Positions 46,900-57,608 of a stretch of 64,000 nt of DNA are shown in pieces. Position 1 is the stretch's first letter. Every line of letters starts with the position of its first letter. The notes beneath the pieces were generated by a model, which was not told where the DNA came from, did not search any database, and saw only the letters and a list, made by a program, of their open reading frames with translations. Source of the stretch: Diphasiastrum complanatum. Lineage: Eukaryota > Streptophyta > Lycopodiopsida > Lycopodiales > Lycopodiaceae. The position numbers and the translations under genes are program-made. The stretch spans positions 20,499,407-20,563,406 of the forward strand of contig CM055094.1 in assembly GCA_029204225.1 (NCBI GenBank). The letters are read 5' to 3'.

Positions 46900-48250
46900 G
46901 ATCGCTGGTTCTAAGGGAGTCTCCCAAGCTTTTATCTGCTAGTGTCAACTGGTCTCGAACTCGAGGTCAGTGGCTCAACTGCTGCAAAGTGACATCTATC
47001 AGAAGATAGCCTAATAACGTGGAGGTTTGCTTGTTCTTGATATAGTCATGGAGGCAGTTGGAAGCAAACTGGGCCCAGTCATAAAGGTTCTCATTGTGTA
47101 GTCTAGAATCAGCCATCATGTGGAATAGTTTCATGGGGATACGCGTGATCTTGGACCTATAGCGCTGTGTATATTTTTCTAGATAGGCACATGGAGCAGC
47201 TAAGGGCTTATCATTTATGACCTCAATACGGTAACCATCTTTTTTTTCCATTTGTCCGCTGAGGGGTCTATGTATTTGAAGTATGCTATGGATTCAATTT
47301 TTTTGAGGGTCCTACTAACTGTGTTTGGTACCCTAGAAAAGCCAAATGTATTGAGGTCAGCTCCAGAAATAGGGACAACATAAACAAAATTTTGGTTAGG
47401 AGGTAACATGCACTGGAAAATCTACCGGTGGGGTTATAAGCAATATGCAATCGAAATGGGCTCTGATATCCATTGATCAAAAAAGGAAGTTGGAACTCTA
47501 TGTGGCTCAGGAACTAGTGTGCCTCCTGGTACCAAGTGTTCATCTCATAGATATCGAGGCTTTCCATGGTGACGTCAATTCTGTCTAGAGTTGGGTCATC
47601 AGAACTGGAAGATGTTGTGTCACACATGTTCTAGACTCGGCTGAGGCACTCTGTTGAAGGTTCGGCTCTAGTAACAGACAAGTGGAGTCTCGGCTCGGTC
47701 GACTGTGGAGGGCTTCGGATCGGTCGACTTTTGATGGACTCATCTCGGTCAACTTGTATGGAGGGTATGGACGCTCAGCTCGGCCCATAGTGAATGCAGA
47801 GTATGGGGGCTTGGCTCTATGAGCAGTGTATGTAAAGTATTGCTCGGCAGTGTATGGAGACTAGAAATTTGTGGAAAAATTTAGCGCAATGTCGTTCTGA
47901 TAGGATGTGGAAACGATGATGTTTCTTCGTAGTAACGTACTAGTAGCGAGCTTTCAACCCAAATCGATGTTGAATGTGCGATTTTGACAAGCTCCAGGAG
48001 CACTACCCCTCAACATTTGGCTCGTGCTAGATGTGACGATTTTTGTGTAATGTAGCATGTCTCGACAGCTTAGGGTTTTTGAAAATGGATGATGATGGCG
48101 CTCCGGATTCGTGGTGGATGTATGTAGATGGTGTCCAAGGATGCGAAGGAGTAATCAAGCACTGTCGTAGCGAATGATAGATCGCCACTAAAAGATGGAA
48201 AATCGATCCTTTGAAGTTATAGCTTGTCAAGGCTTCTGAATTTCATTTCC
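46900..48250 (-). pseudogene. Gene Y copy 4, with the longest central frame
   Basis: Frame 47251-46967 runs through the position that is TAG in other copies (CAG at 47165-47167) and gives RIPMKLFHMMADSRLHNENL, DWAQFASNCLHDYIKNKQT, LLGYLLIDVTLQQLSH. MLPPNQNFVYVVPISGADL lies upstream in a shifted frame. The 12-residue-repeat part is shortened. Confidence 0.55.
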
Positions 48251-49210
48251 ATGTCTGAAGAAGGAAGTGCCAGCATCAAATCTTCTCCCATCAGAGTTTG
48301 TTTTCATTTCCTAAAAAGCATGCATGGCAGCATGGCAGTAAAGCGTGATATTGTGATTTTCTGTAATGTTCCCATGTATGTGATAATTTTTGTTGTTTAA
48401 TTATATCGATGTTGATTGAAACTATGATAGCTTCGTGGTTGTCATTCGTAATATTAAAAGTTTTTTTTCACCTTATTTTGGGGCAAGTTCACAAATAGCA
48501 AGGTAACAGATTGGGACTTGGCAAGAACTCACTCCAAATGACTTTTTGAGCTTCACTAACTTATTCTCATGAATCTATCATTGTGTCTAACTTGCCATAT
48601 ACCAGTTTTATAAGTATTTGCTTGATCCTTTACTCTTAAATGCACCATAATGCTACTCCCTTACTGGCCATAACTTCTTCACCGTAGCTCATAACTGGGT
48701 CATGTTGGGTGTCGATGAAAAAGCTCTCGTCGAGGGCTTTCTAATGGCACCATAATCGTCTCTATCCGAGTTGTCGTTCAAAAGTTACACTGTTTTTTTC
48801 CTGAGTTGCATACTATACTACAAATAAAATGGCTTATTTACGGGCTGCCCCGACGCAAAATTACAGTTCTTTTAAAAAGAAAAGAAAATCAATTTGAAGG
48901 AGCTACGTTACGTAGATTTCAAATTTGAGTGTTTTGATTGGACCATGTGGAAGAAACTTTTGAGAAAAAAAATAAAAGGTATGTTTTTGAAAGGCCCCTT
49001 TTGTGCTCAAATTTTCTGTAATGGTTGATAAGTTGGATTCACATTTACATCATGAAGCAAATAGTCTTGTAAGTTTTGTGTTCAAGTGGATCGGAAGCTC
49101 ACTCCAATGGATGTTGAGATTAATATATCATGCTATCTCTAGCCTAACAGCCACACACTAGAGGTTTGGATCCAGAAAATATTCACACAAAGGGACATCA
49201 CACATCAATA
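48251..49210. repeat. Module C fragments around a possible LTR fragment (copy 2)
   Basis: Duplicate of 23391-24350 with few changes; the central 48655-49020 piece carries the same GGCCATAACTTCTTCACCG text. Confidence 0.4.
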
Positions 49211-49578
49211 TTAATCTACTTTCACCTTTTATTTCGTCACATCTCTTCGTGCTTATGCGACATGAAAAGCTCCCTTCAAACAAACCTGTGAATGTGCCTT
49301 TCATGTTGCCTTAGTTTCTCATGCACTACCTTTGTCTTGGGCAACCAAAATGTGATACAATTGTGACCTTTTCTCATGCTTATCTTTCTCCTATTCTTGG
49401 ACAAGTAAAATTTGATTGTTGTAAGGGGGGGGTGTATGAGTGTGAAAGGGGCGGGCTTATTCAAGTCACCTAGAGAATGGTCACAAGTTCTCCTTTAAGG
49501 ATGGGATGCTCTATACATATGACTACAATGCCTCAACGTCTAACTCGAAATAGTACAAATAGAATGCAATGCATGGAA

Positions 49579-49579
<1 letters not shown>

Positions 49580-49633
<54 letters not shown>
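49580..49633 (+). repeat. (TC)n microsatellite before gene E
   Basis: About 26 TC units just upstream of the gene E acceptor; only six at 24780-24791. The adjoining T/C-rich DNA acts as a natural polypyrimidine tract. Confidence 0.95.
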
Positions 49634-49637
<4 letters not shown>

Positions 49638-49642
49638 TATCG

Positions 49643-51196
49643 ATGTTCTCTGTCCTTCTGATTTCGCCTCTTATTTTCGTCATTTACAGAAGGCTGAAGA
49701 GTCTCCGAAAAGGATTGTTGATCCAACATCGGCGTAGGAAGATGGAGCAGGACCTAGAAATGAACATAGTTTCGGCGGCTGAGAAAATCCGTTTGGCCAA
49801 AATATCAGAAACTAAAAAATCTATATGCGGAAGAGATTTGGAGGCACATGATATCAGTAATTCGATTCTGGTAGGTCGCAAAGACGCGGACAAGTCAGTT
49901 CCAACGACGACATCTAATTTGATCGAGAGCTCTTCTCAGCCAGAATTAATGGCGTCTACCGGTTGGAGAGCTCCAGTCCTCAAAGATACGCACGTGAATG
50001 AAAGGCTTGAGCAAGCACCAAAGCAAGTCCAGAATGATCCTTCTTTCGACCCAAGATTTCGTAGAAGACGAGCATGGAGATCGGAAGACAACATATCAGC
50101 ATATCCTTGCAACTTTGCGATAATAGATGGCTCGTTCTCTTCTCAGAAGGAATGTCATACATCAATCAATAATTTCTGGGAACTGAGTTCCGATTCTCGC
50201 GATCCTACAATCCAGCTACAACACAAGTTCTGCCAGTTTCTGATGACTGTCATGGGCCAAAGGTTTGAGCAAGATCCACAATTTTCCATCAATCCCAACA
50301 AAGCGGTCCTTCACATGGAGGATACCAGGATCTATTTACGGATTCAATACTTTCCTGCAGACTCCATACATATCTTCGAAGAGATGTGCACTTCAGGATT
50401 TATCATCAATGCTGATGAGGGTTACATGTACACCCAGAGATCAAAAGCATTTACTGGTCGAAGACAAATACTGACTCGAAACTGCTTCAACTGGCTACGT
50501 GAGCAAAATCATAAGCATGCCAGTAAGTCGACTCTGATAGGACGAAAAGACGGGGACAAGTCAGTTCCAACGACGGCATCTAATTCGATCGGGAGCTCTT
50601 CTCAGCCAGATTTAATTGCGTCGACCGGTTGGAGAGCTCCATTCCTCAAAGATACGTACGTCTATGAAATGCTTTCACCAAAGCAAATTTAGAATGATCC
50701 TTCTTTCGACCCAAGTTTTCGTAGAAGACGAGCGCTAGCATGGAGATCGGAAGACAACATATCAGCATATCCTTGCAACTTTGCGATAATAGATGGCTCG
50801 TTCTCTTCTCAGAAGGAATGTCATACATCCATCAAGAATTTTTGCAAATTAACTTCCGATTCTGACGATCCTACAATCAAGCTACAACACAAGTTCAGCC
50901 AGTTTCTGATGACTGTCATGGGCCGAAGGTTTGAGCAGGATCCACAATTTTTCATCAATCCCAACAAACCGGCGCTTCACATGGAGGATACCAGGATCTA
51001 TTTACGGATACAATACTTTCCTGCAGACTCCATACAAATCTTCGAAGAGATGTGCACTTCAGGCCTTATCATCAATGTTGATAAAGCTTACACCCAGAGA
51101 TCAAAAGCATTTGCTGGTCGAAGACAAATGCTGAATCGAATCTGCTCCAAGTGGCTGCGCGAGCAATATCATAAGCATGATGCCCACTATTCCTGA
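49643..51196 (+). pseudogene. Gene E, copy 3 (two tandem units, one nonsense codon)
   Basis: 517 codons from ATG 49643 with a single stop, TAG at 50690-50692 (CAG in copies 1 and 2). Codons 1-16 are hydrophobic (MFSVLLISPLIFVIY) but probably translate a polypyrimidine tract: TTTCGTCATTTACAG ends at 49689. Unit 1 covers about codons 69-291 and unit 2 about 292-514, each with linker (GRKDADKSVPT, TGWRAPVLKD), RRRR cluster, CNFAIIDGSFSSQ core, FEQDPQ, and MEDTRIYLRIQYF. They are probably a repeated globular domain. No catalytic signature that I recognise. Confidence 0.6.
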
Positions 51197-52200
51197 ATAA
51201 ATGTTATGAAGAAAATCCTTTAGGCGCAATTTTTTGAATTGAGTACATTGAAAACATCAACATTTGTTGATTGGAGCTTTTAAGATTGACCATTATAGTC
51301 ATCTAGGGCCAATGTATATGGCACTCAACTGCTAATCTATCTCTCCACTGCTTTTGAAATGTCCACTTTAGTTCATAATCTATGATCTAGATATACCTTC
51401 TTCTCGTTGTGTGTATATATATGTTCTCATCGTTGATATTTGATTTAATGTATTAAATGAACATTGAATGCTCATTAAATCAAAATCAACAATAATTAGG
51501 TTACACATATTCTGTTCAAAAAATATTTAGACACACAATGAAAATTTCATATCGACAAGAGGGAACATATCACGGCAAAAGGACTAGACAGAAATTGTTT
51601 GTTAGTGATCATCCATCCAAAGTAGGCGCACCACTTCCAAATTCTAATGTTACTCCAAGCCTTTTTGTGAGACTACTAATATTTTTGGAAAACACATGTT
51701 CTTCATATTCCAAGCATGCTCAGCATACCTCCAAGCACATAGCAAAGTAAACCGTACATCTTCTTTCCTTGCCCTACTTGTTGGTCTTCATCTCGTATGG
51801 TAAGTACTCGACCCTTGATTGTTCCTTTGAATAAGAGCTTTTTGCTATAGTTTCAAGAGAGAAGCTTCCTGGGAAAGGGTCAACTTGGGAGTAGCTTAAT
51901 ATATTGATGTCATTTCAAATCATGATAGCTTCATGGTTGTCACTCAAAATAATAGTAAACTGTTTGGTAACTTGGGGTAGCTTGATATGTAGCTAGGCAA
52001 CTAAACAACAAATCACCTCTAGATGGCTTCACAAGCTTGTCTAACTCATTCTTATAATTACTGCCATTGTGTCTAACTTGCCAAATGCTAGGTGTAAAAG
52101 TATTTGACAAATGCATAACTCTTTACTCTCCAAGTCTTAAGACTTACCAAGTGTTGTTTGTAGCTCATACTAGATGCTTTGAGAAGTTATATTAAGAATT
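51197..52200 (+). other. Gene E 3' flank, copy 3
   Basis: As 26364-27368; the 70-codon ORF is at 51538-51750. Nothing else supported. Confidence 0.35.
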
Positions 52201-52213
52201 GGGGGGGGGGGGG
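52201..52213 (+). repeat. Poly-G run
   Basis: Thirteen G, the shortest of the homologous set. Confidence 0.9.
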
Positions 52214-52334
52214 TTATCGCAAAGAATCCGATCTTGCCAAATACTAGGTGTAAAAGTGTTTGACATATTCCTAACTATTTACTCTCCAAGTGTTGTTTTT
52301 AGCTCATAGTACATGCTTTGAGAATAATGTTACT

Positions 52335-52566
52335 GGTTATATTAATTTGGGGGGATTGCAAAGAATCGAACTTGAGTGTACAAGCCCAACTCAAGTGCAG
52401 ACACCAACTCACCACACATGGGAAGATCATTAAATTTTAAAATGAAGAAAAATCATTGAAATGTTTGTAGATCGATGTTTAACAAAATCATATATATTAT
52501 AATCTTCACACGTGTGGAATCAAGATCTAGAAGAAAATCAACATTCTACACAGAAAACCAAGATAG
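52335..52566 (-). repeat. SINE-like arm running into inverted interior sequence
   Basis: 52335-52430 has the left-arm diagnostic bases (CAACTCAAGTGCAGACACC, GATCATTAAATTT). From about 52445 the sequence is the reverse complement of 15297-15410, the interior side of the right arm. This is an inversion junction inside the arms. A second junction at about 52565 leads into inverted module C. Confidence 0.65.
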
Positions 52567-53512
52567 AGAACCAATAATATCACAAGCTAAATTCAAGTGT
52601 GCTAAGATAACACGAAAGTGTAGCACAATTTGCTTATAATAGGCTACTTGCAAATGATCATAATCATGGTGAGCTGCAAACTCGATCTTTGCGATTACAA
52701 ATTAGCCTACACTTGGTATAAATAGCATCATTTTCACCAAAAAGAAACTTTCAGAGGAAGTTGATTTGTAGAAAAACTAGAATTTCAACCTCATAAAACT
52801 GTTTAAGAATCTAGGTCCTTAATTTTGTCATTTGGTGTAGCTATGTATGTAAGCAAATGTTGCAGAACATTACAAAAAGTCACAATATCATGCTTTACTG
52901 CCATGCATGCTTTTTAGGAAATGCAAACAAACTCTGATGGGAGAAGATTTGATGCTGACACTTCCTTTTTCAGGCATGGACATGGAATTCAGAAGCTTTG
53001 AAAAGCTATAGCTTCAAAGGATTGATTTTCCATCTTTTAGTGGCGATCTATCATTTGCTACGACCATGCTTGATTACTCCTTCGCATCCTTGGAGACCAT
53101 CTACATACATCCACCATGGATCTAGAACGCCATCATCATCCATTTTCAAAAACCCTAAGCTGCCGAGACATGCTACATTACACAAAAATCGTCACATCTA
53201 GCACGAGCCAAATGTTGAGGGGTAGTGCTACTGGTACGTTATCGTGAGGAAACATCATCGTTTCCACATTCTATCAGAGTGACATTGCTCCAAATTTTTC
53301 CACAAATTTCTAGTCTCCATACACTGCCTAACAATACTCTACATACACTGCTCATAGAGCTGAGCCAAGCATCCATACTATGCATTCACTGTGGACCAAG
53401 CTGAGCATTCATAGCCTGCATACAAAGTTGACTGAGCCAAGTGCATCAAAAGTCGACCGATCTGAAGCCCTCCACAGTCGATCGAGCCGAGACTCCACTT
53501 GTAAATAGATTT
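52567..53512 (-). repeat. Inverted module C and Y fragments
   Basis: Reverse complement of roughly 18690-19940: C upstream part, the Y upstream ORF (52998-53201 on plus, MKSYSFKGLIFHLLVAIYH), then a shortened 12-residue-repeat tract (53300-53500). Confidence 0.55.
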
Positions 53513-53795
53513 TAAAAACCATACTATTGTATTTAAAGATAAGTTTGACCAGATAGTCTCTATTTATGGGGAGACTAATGTACTCCCATCACCGATGGTT
53601 TCCTCGGTGGAAGTTATGGAAAAACTACATGATTCTAAGTATGAGCTTTTTCATCTTGTTTTGAAATCTCGTATGCATTGTGATGTGAATGATGATGTGA
53701 ATGTGTTAACATGCTTTAACACCAAAAATTGGCATCAAGAACAGCTTTTAATGCAATATTTAAAACAAGAGTTCAATGATGTTTTTCCTAAATAG
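53513..53795 (+). CDS. Module L ORF, inverted copy with extended frame
   Basis: EVMEKLHDSKYELFHLVLKS ... TCFNTKNWHQEQLLMQYLKQ, ending VFPK. TGG here where other copies have TAG, so the frame is 19 codons longer. The first part is shifted by an indel near 53525. Confidence 0.4.
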
Positions 53796-54324
53796 GTAAG
53801 ATTTTCTGAGGTACATACTTCTAATTATATTTCAGTCCGTTTTAAGCACATAATCAAATTTTTCCAAAATGAAATCTTTGAAATGTTTCAGAAAAGAGCA
53901 AGTACATAAAAATAGATTTTCAATTTCAAAATTGCAGAAAACATCAAATAGAAAGTACCATTCACTTTTGATGTTAGGTAAGTATGACCAAGCAAACACG
54001 ATATCATGGAAGGACTTGTGTATATAAGGCCAAAGATCTGTAATAAAATACAAGTGTAAAAGTGTCTCACACGAATGGTCTCAAACATTCTATTACAGTA
54101 TTCTAAATGTAAAAATATCTTTGCCTTGTCCTTGTGCGTGTTGAGTTGTAGTCGATCCACCGTATTCCTAGTGAGAGTTCTTCTATGCAGATCCTCGTCA
54201 TCCTGCGAGCTAGTTAATACCTGTAAAAGTTCAGTCTTTTAGCCAGTAAGTCTTCTTTTGCACCACTCCCTTGTCCTTTCTTTCCTTTACATCATGTATA
54301 CTTCTTTCTTTTTCCCATATTTTG

Positions 54325-54538
54325 TCCAGAAACCACCAAACTAGGGCTGTTTAGGTTGAAAGAACCAGCCCTTCCATTTGAGTTTTGGAAGAATTTACCT
54401 TGGACAGCAAAAAAATTTGGTCTTTTGAGGAGGCGTTCAATCTCTCTGATGTTTTCAGCATCTCCTAAGTTGGCAAGGAGTTTAGCAGAAGGGTTTGTAG
54501 CAAATCAATCATGTGCTAGTGTAAAAAGAGAAAAGTAG
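54325..54538 (+). CDS. Module L exon-like ORF (FRLKE), inverted copy
   Basis: 60 codons (MKEPALPFEFWKNLPWTAKK ... SCASVKREK). The frame is kept with about eight substitutions, the most divergent of the four. The acceptor-like TTTTGTCCAG precedes it. Confidence 0.4.
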
Positions 54539-54540
54539 GT

Positions 54541-55290
54541 GTGGCTTGACAACATCTCTAGCGAGCTTGTGTAGCCAAAGAAAAAAGCCATTCATCTGAT
54601 TTTGGAAGGATGCACCAAGGAAGAATTTACTAAGATTGTTCATCATGAAACACGATGATCCGAAAAAAAAAGAAACGACATGGAGGCCCTTTTTTTTTGT
54701 CGTTTTTTTTTAATTTTATAAAAAAATATCCATATTTAAAATGCTTCATATAAAGATATTGTAATGCTAAAAAAAATGTTGTATTTTGCAAGAAAATTAA
54801 TCAACCTACTAAAATTTTGTTAATAGATTTTTGTTAATAATTGCAAATTAGCTTTTATGAAATAATAATACTATTCAAAATAAAATCATTGGACACAACC
54901 ATTAGAATAACTAAAAAAAATCTTTTTGCTTATTAAAACAAAAATTTTCAATGTTTTTTTAAAAAATTTAAAAGTGTTTTAAATCACAATTCTTGTATCA
55001 AGAAAAATATTTTTTAAATTATGACAAAATTTTAATCAGTATTTAAATCTTTAATTATATTTAAACACAACGCAAAATAAAAATATTAAAAAACTGACAG
55101 TTTGTTGCAATTTTAGTTTTGCTAATATTTAAATCATTAAAAAACTACTAAATCTATATTTTTAATACAAACAAATTTAAAAACATTAAATTAATCATAA
55201 AGATTTCAATACACAATATTTCAAGAAATATAAACGCAATTGTTTTCTAAAATAAATGAGAATTAATTACTCCCAGAAATCATAAAAATC
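54541..55290. other. AT-rich spacer of module L, inverted
   Basis: Reverse complement of the 8974-9777 type spacer. No ORF. Confidence 0.55.
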
Positions 55291-56290
55291 ATTTACATTT
55301 TCTGTTTTTTTGAAGGGTCCATTGTAGTGTCAATTGGCACCTCTTCCACAATTTCCTTGACAATTGTAACCACATTATAGTCCTGAACTAGGACATCAGC
55401 AAACTCCCCTTTATCACCCACTTTTCCACTAGTAGGAGGTTGGGGTTCTTTTTGATAAAAATACAGCAAAATAAACCCATTTGATTCTAGAAATGATGGA
55501 GAAAGCACCTACTTAAAATCCAAACAAGATCTAGAAGCTAGATTACTAATCAATGCATTGATTCCTAGTTTATCTTGGCTTGAACTCCATGAATTATCTC
55601 CAAAACTCTTCACACATGTGGATTGCTACTGCCTGCGTACTGTACCTGCATCTCCAATCTCATTCAATGATCATAAAAAATCATAAGCCAATAGCATTCA
55701 TCAGTCAAATCATAGACTCAAACTAGTCAAGAAGGAAAATCTCAATTTTGCTCATAATTGGATGGAAATCCCATCACATATTTATTACTCCCAGAAATCA
55801 TCAAGATCATTTACATTTTTTGTTTTTCTGAAGGAGCCATTGTAGTGTCAATTTGCACCTCTTCCACAATTTCCTTGACAACTGTAACCACATTTATCCT
55901 GAACTAGGACATCAGCAAACTTCCCTTTATCACCCACTTTTCCACTAGTAGGAGGTTGGGGTTATTTTTGATAAAAATACAGCAAAATAAACCCATTTGA
56001 TTCTAGAAATGATGGAGAAAGCACCTACTTAAAATCCAAACAAGATCTAGATGCTAGATTACTAATCAATGCATTGATTCCTAGTTTATCTTGGCTTGAA
56101 CTCCATGAATTATCTCCAAAACTCTTCACACATGTGGATGTACGGCTTGCTGCTGCCTGCGTACTGTACCTGCAACTCCAATCTCATTCAATGATAAAAG
56201 CATAAGCCAATAGCATTCATCAGTCAAATCATAGACTCAAACTAGTCAAGAAGGAAAATCTCAATTTTGCTCATAATTGGATGGAAATCC
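55262..56290 (-). repeat. Tandem duplication of ~520 bp inside the LTR/L junction
   Basis: The stretch from TTACTCCCAGAAATCAT through ATTGGATGGAAATCCCATCA occurs twice, at about 55262-55784 and 55785-56300. The second unit has the frameshifted acidic ORF typical of copies at 16.8 and 43.3 kb, and the first has the intact version, so it looks like unequal recombination between two different L copies. Confidence 0.75.
55293..55508 (-). CDS. Small conserved acidic ORF, inverted copy
   Basis: 71 codons, matching 8758-8973 with KFADV changed to EFADV and one Ala-to-Thr. It is part of the first of two tandem units (next entry); the second unit has a broken version. Confidence 0.35.
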   Translation of the reverse strand: MLSPSFLESNGFILLYFYQKEPQPPTSGKVGDKGEFADVLVQDYNVVTIVKEIVEEVPIDTTMDPSKKQKM

Positions 56291-56640
56291 CATCACATAT
56301 TTATACATGTAGAGCTCGAATTTGAGCGTATTACGGCTTCTATGTAATCATCACAACCTAACCCTAACATCCAACCTAAAGATCCAGTTGATCCACCCTA
56401 TTTAGGGGCGATACCTCGAGATCCAAAAACAATGCAAAAATTGCTATTTTAAGCTCCTACTTTTTTTCTAACCTATCTATGCACTCTTTAGACACATTCC
56501 AAAGGTACCATTCCAAAGCTAGGTTAACAATTTGACTTAGAATAAGGTATCCTATGCTTTTGGCATGTGTGACATCCCACATCATGGCCTCAAAGTCATT
56601 TACAAGTGGAATTCATGCAAACTAGCTTGTGTAAATAACA
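56291..56640 (-). mobile_element. Putative LTR start, inverted copy
   Basis: On minus, TGTTATTTACACAAG starts at 56640 after GAGGAG. TATA-like TATAAATAT near 56300. Confidence 0.55.
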
Positions 56641-57608
56641 CTCCTCCTCACAACTAGTTTGAAGATAACATAGAATTGCTATCAACCCTAGGGCTGACCT
56701 TAACTTCACAAATGCAGCTCTTTGAAGTGGTTTAGTGAGGATATCAGCAACACATTCACTACTTGCCACATGCTCCAAAGATATCTCCTTAGATTGCACA
56801 CAAAATGATGAGAGATCTCGATATGTTTTGGTCTTGCATGGAAGATTGGGTTGGTTGCAAGGTGTTGGACTGAAATGTTGTCATTGTAGAGAGTTGGAAC
56901 ATCATATAAACTTTGCTAAGGATCTTGGAAGTCCTAAGGCAAGCTCCTCCTTGCACATGATCTCCATGATTTTGAGTTGATGTGGCCAAGTCTTTTGTGC
57001 CGTAGAATATGGTTGGATAGCTTGGTCTCCTTGGCTAGCATCACAATATTAGCATCCACATAGGCATCTAGTTTGAACAATCTTCCAAACCTTATGCCTT
57101 TAGCAATGATCTTGCCATCCTTCTCGATGTTACATGTATTTGTGGCGAACTCCACAATCAAACCATTGTCAAGCAATTGTCCTAGACTAAGCAAGTTCTT
57201 AGTGATACTAGAAATGTAAAGTACTCCATCAATCTTGATTTTCCTTGAAAATCCCAAGCATAAAGGTATGGATACTATTCCTTCTATCTTACAAGCATAA
57301 TTATTTGTTGTAAAAATTGACTTGATAGGTCCTTCATAGGTAGATAAGGTTGAAAAATACTCCCTCTTATTTGTCATGTGGGAGCTAGCCCCACTATCTA
57401 TCCACCAAGGGTCTTCACCTCTTATGCTTGAAGAAGAGAAACTTGGGATCATGACAAAATCTTCATGAGAGCTATCCTCTTCCTCTTGACCAAGGTTTGC
57501 TGGACTTTGAGTTTGCTTCTTCTTGAATAGATGCAAAATAGAAATGATTAAAAGACTAGGTATCCCACTACCTAGGGACTTGAGAAAGCTCAAAACTTGA
57601 CCTCTCAA
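56641..57608 (-). pseudogene. Defective copia remnant, inverted copy
   Basis: 224 codons (57608-56934) with WIDSGASSHMTNKREYF and KRLGHINSKSW, then the RNase H tail (YNDNISVQHL ... HVASSECVADILTKPLQ). Same internal deletion as the two plus-strand copies. Confidence 0.85.

Noticed and set aside
49643-49690. N-terminal membrane anchor of gene E (MFSVLLISPLIFVIY)
   Set aside because: The DNA is a T/C-rich tract ending TTTACAG, a typical plant 3' splice site; a hydrophobic peptide is what such a tract encodes by chance.
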